64,000 nt of DNA from Lachnospiraceae bacterium UBA3282 (GTDB lineage Bacteria > Bacillota > Clostridia > Lachnospirales > Lachnospiraceae), in contig DETS01000031.1 of assembly GCA_002361735.1 (NCBI GenBank), forward strand, positions 41,387 to 105,386. Reading direction: 5' to 3'. Both the position numbers and the translations under genes were made by a program. Of the stretch, positions 8,831 through 18,058 are shown piece by piece. Within the stretch, counting starts at the first letter, position 1. Each line of letters opens with the position of its first letter. The notes below the pieces were generated by a model that was given only the letters and a program-made list of their open reading frames with translations, was not told the origin of the DNA and ran no database searches.

Positions 8831-11230
8831 CTATGAGATAACAAGTTTACTGTCCGACCACGCAATATAGTCCGTCGGCTTCTCCTCCGCGCTGCCTGCC
8901 TCATTCGTCGCGATCATCCCTACCCGATACTCTCCGGGCTGAATCTCCTCCTTGCGCAGGCGCAGAACAAAGCCGGCAAGTCCGATATGTTTCTCCTCGG
9001 GAAGGATCTCCTCCACGTCCGTCCGATGCCAGTCGGCAGGATGAGCAAGATAGCCCGCACCGTCCGTCCTCTGCAGCACGATCTGTCTTAGAAACGCCGC
9101 ATTGTCCGTCCCCGGCAGATAACTCCAACCCATGATCCGGAGAATGTCCGGTTCCTCTCTGTGGATCTTATGCTGCGGTTCGGCTCTGTCCACCGTCAGT
9201 TTCAGACTGCCGCGCTTCGCCTTTTTCAGCTGTTTGCGGAAAGGCGCCTTCGGCACAAACCGCGCCTCCTGCGTACAGAGCTGATCCTCATGGGGAAATT
9301 TATAATTGCATGCGTAATGCGACGCATTATCGATCAATTCTTTGTGGTAGAACGGATCTTTTCCCATGAGTTTAGGATGCCTTTGATAGAGCGCTTCCTT
9401 TTCCGTAAGAAGCCGCTCCCACTTACTCTCGTCCTCCTCGTCCAAGCCCCGGCTCAGCGATTCGTGATGATAGAGGATGGCATCGTTTCGCTGTACATTG
9501 AGATACCCCGCCTCCAGAAGCTTAAAGCACAGATCCACATCATTGTAAGAGATCGGCAGTCCCTCATCCAGACCGCCCACTTCCTCATATTTCTTCCGCA
9601 GCACCATCAGACAGGCGCCGGTCACGGCCGCCACATTATAGGTGACACGGTTTCTTCCGTAATAAAAATCCTCCTCATCCGGAAAGGTAATCAGCTTATG
9701 CGAAGGTCCGATATCCAGATTCGTCACGCCCGCATGCTGGATCTTCTCCGTATCCGCGTACCAAAGTTTCGCTCCCACAGCGCCCACATGAGGCTGCAGC
9801 GCCTGTCCCGCCATGCGTTCAAGCCAGCTCCCTTCTATGATCTCTATGTCGTCATTCATCAACAGGAGCAGATCGCCCTTGGCATACTTTGCACCCAGAT
9901 TGCACATCTTGGAAAAATGAAAGGGCATCCGCGCATAGACATAAGTAAAGCCATAAGTTTTCTGCAGCGCCCGCATCTTTTCCCGGTTCTCGTCATTGCT
10001 GCCGTTATCGACCACGATCCACTCATAATAGCGATAGGAAGTCCTCTCTCGAAAGGAGCGCAGACATTTTTCCAGCACATCGGGATGATCCTTGGAAGGA
10101 ATGATCACAGAGACTACGCGATGCGGCGCGATCGCTGTGTTTTCGCTGCCCGATCTCGTGCAGCGCTCCCTGCCCGAAACGGAAGTATCATAGAGCAGAT
10201 GGTAGATATCCGGATCCGCCCCCTGCCGAAATTCCGCGCGGATTCCCCTGCGCATCAGCGCATCCTCTTTGACCGGCAGACAGCTTTGGGAGGCGCCCGT
10301 GAGATACTTTCCCTCCCCCAGCTCGCGCCGCAGCGCATCCTGCACCACCTGAAAAGCTTCCCTGCGGGACGGCGTCTGTGCCATCTTCCGCACCGTATCT
10401 CCGGAAGGCTTGTAAACGTTGTGATACAGCACCGCCTTCAGATGCCCGATGGCAAGCCGCGTTTTTCGCAAATCACCTTTCGCCAGCTCCGCGATCTTTT
10501 CTTCAAGGCGCAGACAGAGTTCATAAAAACCCGCTTCCGGATCCTTCATGCTCACCATCCGATAACTCATGCTGTCAAGCAGGGATGTCCTCACCGCCAG
10601 AAAATGCCCAAAATACTGAAAGGCAAGCAGCGTGTCGGGCGAGTAATCCGGCTTCAACCAGGGCTCCATCCGCCTCGTCAAATCCTCCCAATAATAATCT
10701 TCATCCGCATAGGCCAACAGGCAGGTTTGGTTCTTTGCAAAGTAGGCCTTCACCGCCGCAAACGCAGAGAAGGAAATAAGTCCCTCGCCATAGGTCAGAA
10801 TCACAACGTCCGTCTCCGGCACCGCAATCTCCCGAAATCCTTGGATGGCAACAGCTTCACCCATTTCAATAACGCCCGTATTTTTTTGCTCGCAGGACAG
10901 GATCCACTGCTGATAAGGATTCGCCTGCCGCCAAAGCTCATCCTCATAGCTGATCACCTGCTCTTTTTTCGCCTCGATCTTCGCAAGCTCCTCGTCCGGT
11001 CCCGGCGTGCCCTTGAAACGATTAGCGAGATGCTTCGCCGGAGACGCCGCTTTACGCGCCAGCCTGTAAAAAGAGCTGTTACAAATGCGGTTCAAATTAT
11101 CCTGCGCATCCGTCTGCCGCCGCTCCGCATCCGCGATGCGCCCCGCCAACACGGTATTTTGTTTGCGTTCCTCCTCGTAAGCCGCCATATACCAGGCTGT
11201 CCAGTCATAGCGCTTTTTTTGTCCGTTCAT
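8831..11230 (-). CDS. Large GT2 protein with degenerate first GT domain, active second domain and C-terminal beta domain
   Basis: A 799-residue protein. After an N-terminal helix-rich region, residues about 140-330 look like a GT2 domain that has lost the usual start motif and DxD (VVILTYGEGLISF, then YADEDYYWED), so it is probably structural or binds glycan. The second GT2 domain, about residues 370-610, is intact: VSVIIPSKDHPDVL, VVDNGSND, LLLMNDDIEI and ISYNDVDLC. Residues 690-799 form a beta-rich C-terminal domain. Its ATG overlaps the stop of the methyltransferase-fusion gene by one base (TGATG), implying coupled translation and a shared assembly. It probably extends the exported polymer in the cytoplasm; specificity is unknown. 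Confidence 0.85.
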   Translation of the reverse strand: MNGQKKRYDWTAWYMAAYEEERKQNTVLAGRIADAERRQTDAQDNLNRICNSSFYRLARKAASPAKHLANRFKGTPGPDEELAKIEAKKEQVISYEDELWRQANPYQQWILSCEQKNTGVIEMGEAVAIQGFREIAVPETDVVILTYGEGLISFSAFAAVKAYFAKNQTCLLAYADEDYYWEDLTRRMEPWLKPDYSPDTLLAFQYFGHFLAVRTSLLDSMSYRMVSMKDPEAGFYELCLRLEEKIAELAKGDLRKTRLAIGHLKAVLYHNVYKPSGDTVRKMAQTPSRREAFQVVQDALRRELGEGKYLTGASQSCLPVKEDALMRRGIRAEFRQGADPDIYHLLYDTSVSGRERCTRSGSENTAIAPHRVVSVIIPSKDHPDVLEKCLRSFRERTSYRYYEWIVVDNGSNDENREKMRALQKTYGFTYVYARMPFHFSKMCNLGAKYAKGDLLLLMNDDIEIIEGSWLERMAGQALQPHVGAVGAKLWYADTEKIQHAGVTNLDIGPSHKLITFPDEEDFYYGRNRVTYNVAAVTGACLMVLRKKYEEVGGLDEGLPISYNDVDLCFKLLEAGYLNVQRNDAILYHHESLSRGLDEEDESKWERLLTEKEALYQRHPKLMGKDPFYHKELIDNASHYACNYKFPHEDQLCTQEARFVPKAPFRKQLKKAKRGSLKLTVDRAEPQHKIHREEPDILRIMGWSYLPGTDNAAFLRQIVLQRTDGAGYLAHPADWHRTDVEEILPEEKHIGLAGFVLRLRKEEIQPGEYRVGMIATNEAGSAEEKPTDYIAWSDSKLVIS

Positions 11231-13320
11231 CAGCTAAACAATCCCCTTTTCTGCAAATGTTTGATCGTCTCCATCGGCATCTTCGTCACTTCCATGACCG
11301 CCTGCAGATGATTTTCCTCCTCGCCGGGCAGCCCCCAGAGAGAGAGGGTGATGTTCGGGTCTTCTGTGGGAAAGGCGTAGACATCCTCTCCGATCCGAAA
11401 CCCGTTCATCTGCAAATGTTTCCCTTTTAACGGTATCGTCTGTCCGTTCCAGACGATCTGCTTCACCCAGATCAGGCAGGCGCTGCTTCCGGGATCGATG
11501 CGCAAAGCGCTGCGTCCTCTCCCGATCTTTACGGAAATCTCCACCAACCCCTCAGCGCTTCTGATCAGCTGCTCCCCATCTTCCTCCGGAAAGAAAGACT
11601 GTTCCTCCCGAAAACCGTTGCCGGTGTTCTCATAAATCTGTATGCGATCATCATCGGACCGCTTTTTTAACCCTTCGCAGATATCCGCCAAAGAATAACA
11701 TCCATTATTGATTGCTTCCCGCAGCTCCGCCATGGACAGCCGTTTCCCCGTCACATATTTTTGGAACTTCATCTCCTGCCTGCGGTACTGTTCCGCCTCC
11801 GTTTGACCGATTTCCAGCTTGTTCATTATTAAATCTACATTTAGTTTATTTCTTTTATCATCTTCCAGCAGATAACAGTAGATGGCGCGGAAGGCAATTT
11901 CTTTCGTCTCGATCGCCCGTTCAAACGTCCATTCGCAGTCAATTAAATGCCATGTGTTATCCAATTTATAACATCCGTTATTATCCTGCTCAACCATGAT
12001 GTTTGCAAAGATTATGTCGTAATCCGCGATTTCCCGCTCTTCCCCCACGGAGATCCTTTTCACATACTCGTCAAAGAGGTTTTGGAAGCCCTCCACATCC
12101 CCTTTTTCCAGCCGTTCATCAAGGATTTCCTCCAGGGTTTTCCCTTCTAAAAATTTAATCCTGATATAAGGTTTTCCATCCGCCGTCCGTTCCAGCTTCG
12201 CCTCATTGACGGCAAGAAGGCTGTCGCGATACCGCTCGGTCAGCTTTTCATACGCCTTTACCGTGTCCTCGATATGTGTTTCAGCAGCTTTGGATAGCGG
12301 GTGTTTTTCTATAATCGGGCCAAAACCGGAGCTTTTTTGCAGGGTTTTGATCTGAAACGCCTCTTTCCTGTCATTGGAATATTTCACATAATCCTCGGAC
12401 AGAGAAGGTCCGAGAAGCAGCAGATAGGAATTGGAAAAAAGAGGGAACCGCCCCTCTCCGATCACGCTGTCAAACACCCGTTTTTCATCAAAAAGCTGTA
12501 ATCTGTCCCTGTCAAAATTGCGTTCATTATCGGATAACTCCCCTCGCCCGGGCAGCCGTCTGTCCGAATAAAGCGTCGTCATGAACTTATAATCGGGATA
12601 GGGATAATACATCTGCGTCTCCGAAAAACCGCAGCGTTTTGCGATCGCAAGCAGTCCGTCTTTGGTAAACGTCCTGACCACGCCGCCCTCGGGATAATCT
12701 TCGATCCCCGCAAAATAAACGCCCAGATGGTCCTCTCTGCACCCCGCCCAATACTTTAAACCAAATTTATTTTCGATGGCAATCACGATATGCCCGCTTG
12801 GTTTCAGATGTTTTTTGATAATCTTAAGGAAATCCTCATAGGGCGTCTCTGAACCGATGTATGCCTGCGCATACTCGAATACCCCGATCAGACAGATATA
12901 GTCATAATCGCAGGGAAGATCCGGCTCCACATCCTGAAAATTCCCCACGTGGATGGTCACATTGTCCGCATCCATATGGCGGTAAGCATTGATCAGGCTG
13001 CGCTTTTTGGAGAGCTCCACACAAGTCACCTCCCCCGCTTTGCGCGAAAACGCCCCAGTGATCGCGCCGCAGCCCGAACCGACCTCCAGCACCTTCATCT
13101 TCCGACCTATCGGCAGCCACTCCACGATATTCTCCCGCAGCGGAGAAAAATGATAGAGAACCTCCCAGCTCTTTCTCTCCTCAATGATGCGCTGATACTC
13201 CACCGCCGAGCAGTCTCTGGCAATTGTCAGGAGTTCATCTTCGATTTCCCCGTCACAGTACAGGTCCTCTCCGGGGTAATGCGTCAGATCGAGCTTGATT
13301 TTTCCTATTTCTTCTATCAT
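11230..13320 (-). CDS. SAM-dependent methyltransferase fused to kinase-like domain
   Basis: A 696-residue fusion. Residues about 65-260 are a class I SAM methyltransferase: motif I is VLEVGSGCGA, with acidic residue VTCVELS after it and an ICLIGVFEYA motif near residue 143. Residues about 330-520 resemble a choline/aminoglycoside-kinase fold: the sequence DYDIIFANIMV followed by WHLIDCEWTF matches the catalytic D...N and metal-binding D pattern. The last 110 residues are beta-rich. Methyl plus phosphate capping of a glycan end, as in the WbdD proteins that stop O-antigen growth, is an attractive inference given the adjacent Wzt. GGAGG stands five bases before the ATG at 13320. Kinase assignment is tentative. 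Confidence 0.8.
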   Translation of the reverse strand: MIEEIGKIKLDLTHYPGEDLYCDGEIEDELLTIARDCSAVEYQRIIEERKSWEVLYHFSPLRENIVEWLPIGRKMKVLEVGSGCGAITGAFSRKAGEVTCVELSKKRSLINAYRHMDADNVTIHVGNFQDVEPDLPCDYDYICLIGVFEYAQAYIGSETPYEDFLKIIKKHLKPSGHIVIAIENKFGLKYWAGCREDHLGVYFAGIEDYPEGGVVRTFTKDGLLAIAKRCGFSETQMYYPYPDYKFMTTLYSDRRLPGRGELSDNERNFDRDRLQLFDEKRVFDSVIGEGRFPLFSNSYLLLLGPSLSEDYVKYSNDRKEAFQIKTLQKSSGFGPIIEKHPLSKAAETHIEDTVKAYEKLTERYRDSLLAVNEAKLERTADGKPYIRIKFLEGKTLEEILDERLEKGDVEGFQNLFDEYVKRISVGEEREIADYDIIFANIMVEQDNNGCYKLDNTWHLIDCEWTFERAIETKEIAFRAIYCYLLEDDKRNKLNVDLIMNKLEIGQTEAEQYRRQEMKFQKYVTGKRLSMAELREAINNGCYSLADICEGLKKRSDDDRIQIYENTGNGFREEQSFFPEEDGEQLIRSAEGLVEISVKIGRGRSALRIDPGSSACLIWVKQIVWNGQTIPLKGKHLQMNGFRIGEDVYAFPTEDPNITLSLWGLPGEEENHLQAVMEVTKMPMETIKHLQKRGLFS

Positions 13321-13362
13321 ACCAACCTCCATGATTGCGTATCACGAAACCCAAATCTGTAC

Positions 13363-13390
13363 GGAGAATGCCGTTTTTCAGGCATTCTCC
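13363..13390. repeat. Perfect 10-bp hairpin in the wzt-methyltransferase gap
   Basis: GGAGAATGCC pairs with GGCATTCTCC across eight bases. It is the one nearest the methyltransferase start among three adjacent palindromes filling the 283-base gap. The ATGCC/GGCAT core also occurs at the centre of several other palindromes in the window. Confidence 0.75.
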
Positions 13391-13391
13391 T

Positions 13392-13456
13392 GCGTGAGAT
13401 TTAGAACTTCTTTGCGAAATGCCCTCTGGCATGAGCGACTAGAAGTTCTTCTCACG
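13392..13456. repeat. Second palindrome in the wzt-methyltransferase gap
   Basis: GCGTGAGA plus AGAACTTCT pair with AGAAGTTCTTCTCACGC as a 17-bp stem broken only by a three-base TTT bulge. The tip holds AATGCC/GGCAT. It starts one base after the previous hairpin. Confidence 0.75.
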
Positions 13457-13464
13457 CTAGCACA

Positions 13465-13598
13465 GCCGTGACAGACAGATTTCCGACGGAGCCCCTCAAA
13501 ATTCGCCGGCACTAAGCGAGGTCTTTCACGAGCATAGTGTCCGCTGCGTATTTTGCGGAGCGAAAGCGTGGCGACACAGGATATCTGTCTGCCACGGC
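13465..13598. repeat. 134-base imperfect palindrome directly after wzt
   Basis: Outer arms 13465-13480 and 13583-13598 (GCCGTG-CAGACAGAT) match over 16 bases with one mismatch. An inner stem pairs CAAAAT-CGC-CGG-CACTA with its near complement. On the minus strand it begins five bases after the wzt stop. The rest of this gap shows no gene. Confidence 0.75.
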
Positions 13599-13603
13599 GT
13601 CCT

Positions 13604-14899
13604 TTATATCACGGTAACCCTAGAGTTCATGTCGTAAAATCCCACCGTATCCTTATCCGAAATCACCGTCACATTCAGCACATCGTACAGCCTGTGATAC
13701 ACCGTAAATTCATCTTCCTCATACCCGGTCACACCGAGGGACAACAGATAATCACCGCCCTGCAGGTTCATCTCCTGGGTAAAGGTGATTTCTTTGGTCT
13801 CCCCTGCCTCTACCGACTCCAAAAAAGCCTTCTCAAACATGGTGTTTGTGCCCGTTATCTCTGTTCCACGTACATTTTTTATCGTAAAGGCAAATATCGG
13901 TGCATTGATTTTCTCCGTCATCTCCACCTTCATGTGAATGGTAAACTCGCTTCCCTTCAAAATAGCGGCGGTTCTGGTCCCCTTTTCATCCGAGATATAG
14001 TATTCCGTGATTCTCGCCTTTTTAGAACCGTATTCCAGCAGTTCAGGATTTTCCGCCGCCCCCTTTTGCCGTTCCAGTTTGCTGCCATCCACGCCTTTCG
14101 CTGCCATCTCCCTAAGAGTCTCGTCCTCCAGAAGGCGCTCCCCCTCAGACTCAGGCGGCACATACTGCCCCACCAGCACCTGCTTATAGGTGTCGATCAT
14201 CTGCTTGGGCGCACCTTCCCCCAGCTTTACGCCCTGATTTAAGAGTACCACACGGTCGCAATATTTGCTGATGCTGCTCAAATCATGGCTGACAAAGACG
14301 ATGGTCTTCCCCATCTCCTTAAATTCCTCGAATTTATGATAGCACTTCGCCTGAAAGAAGACATCTCCCACGGAAAGCGCCTCATCCACGATCAGGATTT
14401 CGGGATCGATATTGATGGCAACCGCAAACGCCAGCCGCACGAACATACCGCTGGAATAGGTCTTGGCGGGCTGATACACATAGTCTCCGATATCCGCAAA
14501 CGCCAGAATCTCCTCCAGCTTCTGATCGATCTCCTTCTTGGAAAACCCGATCATCGTGCCGTTTAAGTAGATATTTTCAATGCCGTTGTATTCCATGTTA
14601 AAGCCCGCGCCCAGCTCTAAGAGCGCGGAAATGCGTCCGTTCACGTTCACCTCTCCCGATGTCGGGGAAAGAACACCTGTTATTATTTTAAGGATGGTGG
14701 ACTTGCCCGAGCCGTTGGTACCGATGATCCCCACGCACTCCCCCTGCCTGATGGTCAAATCAACCCCTTTCAGGGCGCGGTGCTCCGTGTGCCGCTTGCC
14801 CCGCCCAAGGTGCAGCGCTTCCTTTAAGCGGTCCGAGGGCTTATCGTAGAGCTTATACACTTTTTCAACATTTTTAACCTCAATCGCGATGTTGTCCAT
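13604..14899 (-). CDS. wzt: ABC exporter ATPase for surface polysaccharide (Wzt type)
   Basis: A 431-residue ATPase that, with the adjacent permease, would export a finished lipid-linked polysaccharide. Walker A is GTNGSGKST near residue 61; the signature region is TYSSGMFVRLAFA near 147; Walker B is ILIVDEAL near 167; the switch is FVSHD near 201. After residue about 245 a linker leads into a C-terminal beta-sandwich (about 290-431) of the Wzt-C kind, which in O9a-type systems recognises the capped glycan end. This fits the methyltransferase/kinase-like gene next in the operon. The ATG at 14899 has AAGGA seven bases upstream; an ATG 18 bases earlier has no good site. The acceptor glycan is inferred, not shown. 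Confidence 0.9.
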   Translation of the reverse strand: MDNIAIEVKNVEKVYKLYDKPSDRLKEALHLGRGKRHTEHRALKGVDLTIRQGECVGIIGTNGSGKSTILKIITGVLSPTSGEVNVNGRISALLELGAGFNMEYNGIENIYLNGTMIGFSKKEIDQKLEEILAFADIGDYVYQPAKTYSSGMFVRLAFAVAINIDPEILIVDEALSVGDVFFQAKCYHKFEEFKEMGKTIVFVSHDLSSISKYCDRVVLLNQGVKLGEGAPKQMIDTYKQVLVGQYVPPESEGERLLEDETLREMAAKGVDGSKLERQKGAAENPELLEYGSKKARITEYYISDEKGTRTAAILKGSEFTIHMKVEMTEKINAPIFAFTIKNVRGTEITGTNTMFEKAFLESVEAGETKEITFTQEMNLQGGDYLLSLGVTGYEEDEFTVYHRLYDVLNVTVISDKDTVGFYDMNSRVTVI

Positions 14900-15005
14900 A
14901 ACCGTTTCCTTATTCATATCGTTCAGCCCACGCCATTCGCAAAACGCGCTTACAGCGCTTTCCCGTTGCTTCGCAACTCTTTTTGCTCATATACGGGCGT
15001 TCCCT

Positions 15006-15066
15006 CAGAGCATCACCCGTCTGTCAAATTCATGCGAGCATGATTTGCCCGACGGATGATGCTCTG
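15006..15066. repeat. Palindrome after wzm stop
   Basis: Arms CAGAGCATCACCCGTC (15006-15021) and its complement (15051-15066) match with one mismatch; inner AAAT/ATTT and ATGC/GCAT extend the hairpin. On the minus strand it starts nine bases after the wzm stop. Two smaller hairpins, GCGCT/AGCGC and GTTGC/GCAAC, lie between it and wzt. Confidence 0.75.
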
Positions 15067-15075
15067 GCTGAACTG

Positions 15076-16128
15076 TTACAATACATCCGCAAAATGACTC
15101 CGCATCCTCCGAAACACCAGCGTTCCCACACAAAACATACTGATCGTCACAATCCAAAAATAGGTTGACGAATAAAAATGCTCAAAGAACCATACTTCCT
15201 CAAAAATCGCGCTGCGGTAACCGTTCACCACATAAACCAGCGGATTCAGCTTAAACAGTGTCTTTAAATTGTCCGTTTTGAGCATATTGATATTCCACAT
15301 AATAGGCGTCACCCACATACCGATCTGGAGGGCAATGCTGATCACCTGCTGCAAATCTCTGATAAAGACCACCAACGCGCTCGTCAGATAACTTAAGGCA
15401 AGCACAAAGAGGAAAAGGCACAGGCTGTAGTAAAGAAGCTGCACCGTATAGATCGTGGGCGTATAACCGTAGCCTATTGCCACCAACAGTAAAATCCCCA
15501 CAAAAAATACATGAATGAAGGTTGCTGCGATCACTTTGATAATGGGCAGGATACTGATGTTGAATACCACCTTTTTGACCAGATAGCTGTACTCCACAAG
15601 CGCCATCGTTCCCTGAGAAATCGCTTCCGAAAAATAAAACCACGGCACCAGTCCCGCCGTCAGATACAAAACATAGGGCGGCGTCTCGCCTCCTGCCGTC
15701 ACAAATTCCACTCTGGCGTCAAACACCTTATCAAAGACGATCCAATACATCAGTACGGTGACCACCGGCTGCGCAAGCGCCCATACGATACCCAGATAAG
15801 AACCTGCATAGCGCTTCTTAAAGTCATTTTTAGCCAGCTTCCAAATGAGTCCGCGGCTCTGAAAAAGCTCTACGGGAATCGTCACGATCCTGTCATAGTA
15901 AATCGAAAACATGATACAGGTAAAAGCGATCAGCACACAGCCACTCACTTTCTTCATCCGTTCCGTCACCTGATCCGCCAAAGGATTATGATGCGCGATC
16001 AGCACCACCGCCAAAAGCAGTCCAAGCCCCCAGAATACTGCGATTGCTGCGGACTTTGGTAAGATCAAACAAGTTGATCTGCGAGATTTGCTTCGCAAAC
16101 TCGGAATATTTTTCTTACGCGCTTCCAT
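15076..16128 (-). CDS. wzm: ABC exporter permease for surface polysaccharide (Wzm/TagG type)
   Basis: A 350-residue ABC-2 permease. The core from about residue 95 (LIWKLAKNDFKKRYAGSYLG, the usual interface-helix start) has six membrane segments and the family-typical WALAQP and NPLVYVVNGYR motifs. It carries an N-terminal extension of about 90 residues with two extra membrane helices (about 26-45 and 60-77), which ordinary Wzm/TagG proteins of about 260 residues lack. The ATG at 16128 shares one base with the rmlC stop (TAATG) and has GAGGT upstream; a 30-codon longer frame was rejected. It pairs with the wzt gene 176 bases downstream, with palindromes between. Confidence 0.9.
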   Translation of the reverse strand: MEARKKNIPSLRSKSRRSTCLILPKSAAIAVFWGLGLLLAVVLIAHHNPLADQVTERMKKVSGCVLIAFTCIMFSIYYDRIVTIPVELFQSRGLIWKLAKNDFKKRYAGSYLGIVWALAQPVVTVLMYWIVFDKVFDARVEFVTAGGETPPYVLYLTAGLVPWFYFSEAISQGTMALVEYSYLVKKVVFNISILPIIKVIAATFIHVFFVGILLLVAIGYGYTPTIYTVQLLYYSLCLFLFVLALSYLTSALVVFIRDLQQVISIALQIGMWVTPIMWNINMLKTDNLKTLFKLNPLVYVVNGYRSAIFEEVWFFEHFYSSTYFWIVTISMFCVGTLVFRRMRSHFADVL

Positions 16129-16688
16129 TAACAATACCTCGCCGTATACGCGGCAAGGCCCTCCCAATTTTTGTCCCTGTCGACCATGATGGGCTCCATG
16201 CCATCGGGAAACGGCCATTTGATGCCAATCGCAGGGTCACTGTAGAGAATGCCGCCGTCGTCACCCGGATGGTAATAATCCGTGCATTTATAAGCAAACT
16301 CCGCATGATCCGAGAGCACCAGATAGCCGTGCGCAAAGCCCTTGGGAACAAAGAACTGTTTCTTATTCTCCGCTGAGAGCGTCACACCGTACCACTTGCC
16401 GTAAGTAGCGGATCCCTTACGCAGATCGACCGCCACATCAAAGACTTCGCCCGAAAGCACCCGCACCAGCTTGTCCTGCGGATAATGGATCTGAAAATGC
16501 AGACCGCGGAGCACGCCTTTGGTGGAAGACGACTGGTTATCCTGCACAAAAACCTGATCGATCCCCGCCGCCTTATAATCCTCATAATGATAGGTCTCCA
16601 TAAAATAACCCCTGTTATCTCCAAACACCGTGGGCGTGATCACTTTCAAGCCCTCAATTTCACATGTTTCTACTGTTATCTTGCCCAT
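16128..16688 (-). CDS. rmlC: dTDP-4-dehydrorhamnose 3,5-epimerase
   Basis: A 186-residue cupin enzyme, third step of dTDP-L-rhamnose synthesis, epimerising C3 and C5 of dTDP-4-keto-6-deoxyglucose. Visible motifs are the substrate loop around FGDNRGYFME, QDNQSSSTKGVLRGLHFQ (with the catalytic His of the GLH motif), and the SGEVFDVAVDLR strand with its catalytic Asp. Length is normal for RmlC. GGAG stands seven bases before the ATG at 16688; an upstream frame extending into the muramidase gene was rejected. It lies between a GH25 gene and wzm and is co-transcribed with both. Confidence 0.95.
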   Translation of the reverse strand: MGKITVETCEIEGLKVITPTVFGDNRGYFMETYHYEDYKAAGIDQVFVQDNQSSSTKGVLRGLHFQIHYPQDKLVRVLSGEVFDVAVDLRKGSATYGKWYGVTLSAENKKQFFVPKGFAHGYLVLSDHAEFAYKCTDYYHPGDDGGILYSDPAIGIKWPFPDGMEPIMVDRDKNWEGLAAYTARYC

Positions 16689-16702
16689 ATTTGTTCTCCT
16701 TT

Positions 16703-18058
16703 TTATTCTGAGATTGGTACGTTTCCCGTATCCCCGTTCACCACACCGGAATACCCCGCCGCATTCTTTGAATGATTGATCGAGGTATCGATATTCATAT
16801 AACAAAGGTTCAAGTCCACATTGGTGGAGATCCCGTTCACGGTACCCTTGGATGTGTACTGCCACATATGATAATAATATTCGTCGTAAGTAGGCACATC
16901 CGCATACTCGGCAAGCCAGATCCTGTAATCTGACAGTTGTGTCATATCCAATCTATCATTCAGCCAATTGCGGGAAGCATAGACGCCTGTCTCATACCCC
17001 GCTGCCTGTATGGTCTGTAAAAAGGCTCTGTGCGCTCTTGTCCGTTCATCGCTGTCCAGACCGTCCGCCCGTCCTCTGCCGCCTGCGCTCTCACTGTCTA
17101 AGAACACGGGATAGTCCACATCATAGTCCTCAATCAGGCGGATGACCATGGACGCTTCCTCCACGGCTTCCACTTCGTCCCGCGCCTGCGTAAAGAAGTA
17201 AACGCCCACGGGAATGCCCGCTTCAATGGCGCCCTCTATATTTTCCTGATATCGGGGATCGATGACGAGCGCTCCCGTAGATGCGCCGCGGTAACCGCAG
17301 CGGATGATGGCGAACTCGATCCCAGCTTCCTTCACGGCCGCCCAGTCGATCTCCTCATTCCACTTGGACACGTCAATTCCCAGCTTCGCACTGCCGTTGT
17401 CAAACTGCAGTTCCATGTTCTCCGTGCCGTCCGCATCCTCAGCCGCGCCGTTGACAGCCTTATCTTCCTTTTCCGGATCGATGTCATCTTCCGTCAGCAT
17501 CAGATATTCGATATTATCCAGCACGCGGTACTCGATCTCCTGCCGCACCTGTATGGTGGTAATGGTGTTCGGCACGCGGAACCCGTCCTGCTCATTCAGG
17601 GAGACACTGTACTCCCCGGAGCGCAGATCATCCACGTAAATTATGCCGTCTTTATCGCGGTCCGTGTATTCGCCCACATCCTGGATCGTGATCGTAAACT
17701 CCGTCCCCGTCACCAGTCTTCCCACGCTGTCCACCACCATCACGCGCAGATCCTTCGCCACGGAACTCATCACCAGAGACACGTTTCTGCCGGAATAGGA
17801 TTCCAGACTTTTAAACTTTACCTCCGGATCAAAAAAAGTCTCGTCGCTCAGAAAAGCAGACAGATTGCTCCCGATCTGTCCACTTTCCGTCTCCTCTGTA
17901 TCCGTATTCTCCTTTGTCTCCTCCTGTACCGGCGCCTCCTGCACAAGCCCCAGCTTGCGCTTCACCGCGTCAAGATTCACGATGGCGATTACCGCGATTG
18001 CCGCCAAAAACAAGGCGATCATGGCAATCAGCACACGTCTCATCCATTTAGAGTCCAT
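16703..18058 (-). CDS. Membrane-anchored GH25 muramidase within rml operon
   Basis: A 451-residue protein with a short N-terminus, one membrane anchor (about residues 9-28), a low-complexity acidic linker, a beta-rich domain (about 85-190) with an Asp-rich [10 protein letters not shown] segment, and a GH25 catalytic domain (about 226-430). Catalytic acids are visible in GIDVSKW (Asp229) and FLDSESAGG (Asp321, Glu323). GH25 enzymes cleave the MurNAc-GlcNAc bond of peptidoglycan. Its place between rmlA and rmlC suggests a role in wall opening for polymer attachment or export; this is inference. Its start overlaps the rmlA end by 11 bases, with GAGGT five bases upstream. The related 942-residue protein is encoded close by. 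Confidence 0.88.
   Translation of the reverse strand: MDSKWMRRVLIAMIALFLAAIAVIAIVNLDAVKRKLGLVQEAPVQEETKENTDTEETESGQIGSNLSAFLSDETFFDPEVKFKSLESYSGRNVSLVMSSVAKDLRVMVVDSVGRLVTGTEFTITIQDVGEYTDRDKDGIIYVDDLRSGEYSVSLNEQDGFRVPNTITTIQVRQEIEYRVLDNIEYLMLTEDDIDPEKEDKAVNGAAEDADGTENMELQFDNGSAKLGIDVSKWNEEIDWAAVKEAGIEFAIIRCGYRGASTGALVIDPRYQENIEGAIEAGIPVGVYFFTQARDEVEAVEEASMVIRLIEDYDVDYPVFLDSESAGGRGRADGLDSDERTRAHRAFLQTIQAAGYETGVYASRNWLNDRLDMTQLSDYRIWLAEYADVPTYDEYYYHMWQYTSKGTVNGISTNVDLNLCYMNIDTSINHSKNAAGYSGVVNGDTGNVPISE

Noticed and set aside
9161..11311. Long plus-strand open frame opposite the 799-residue GT gene
   Set aside because: It has no recognisable domain and no good ribosome site, and it is the antisense of a clear GT2 gene. 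The similar long frame at 7028-8713 was rejected for the same reason.
13465..13598. Rho-independent terminator after wzt
   Set aside because: The stem is long but has no U tract on the transcript, and co-directional genes follow.
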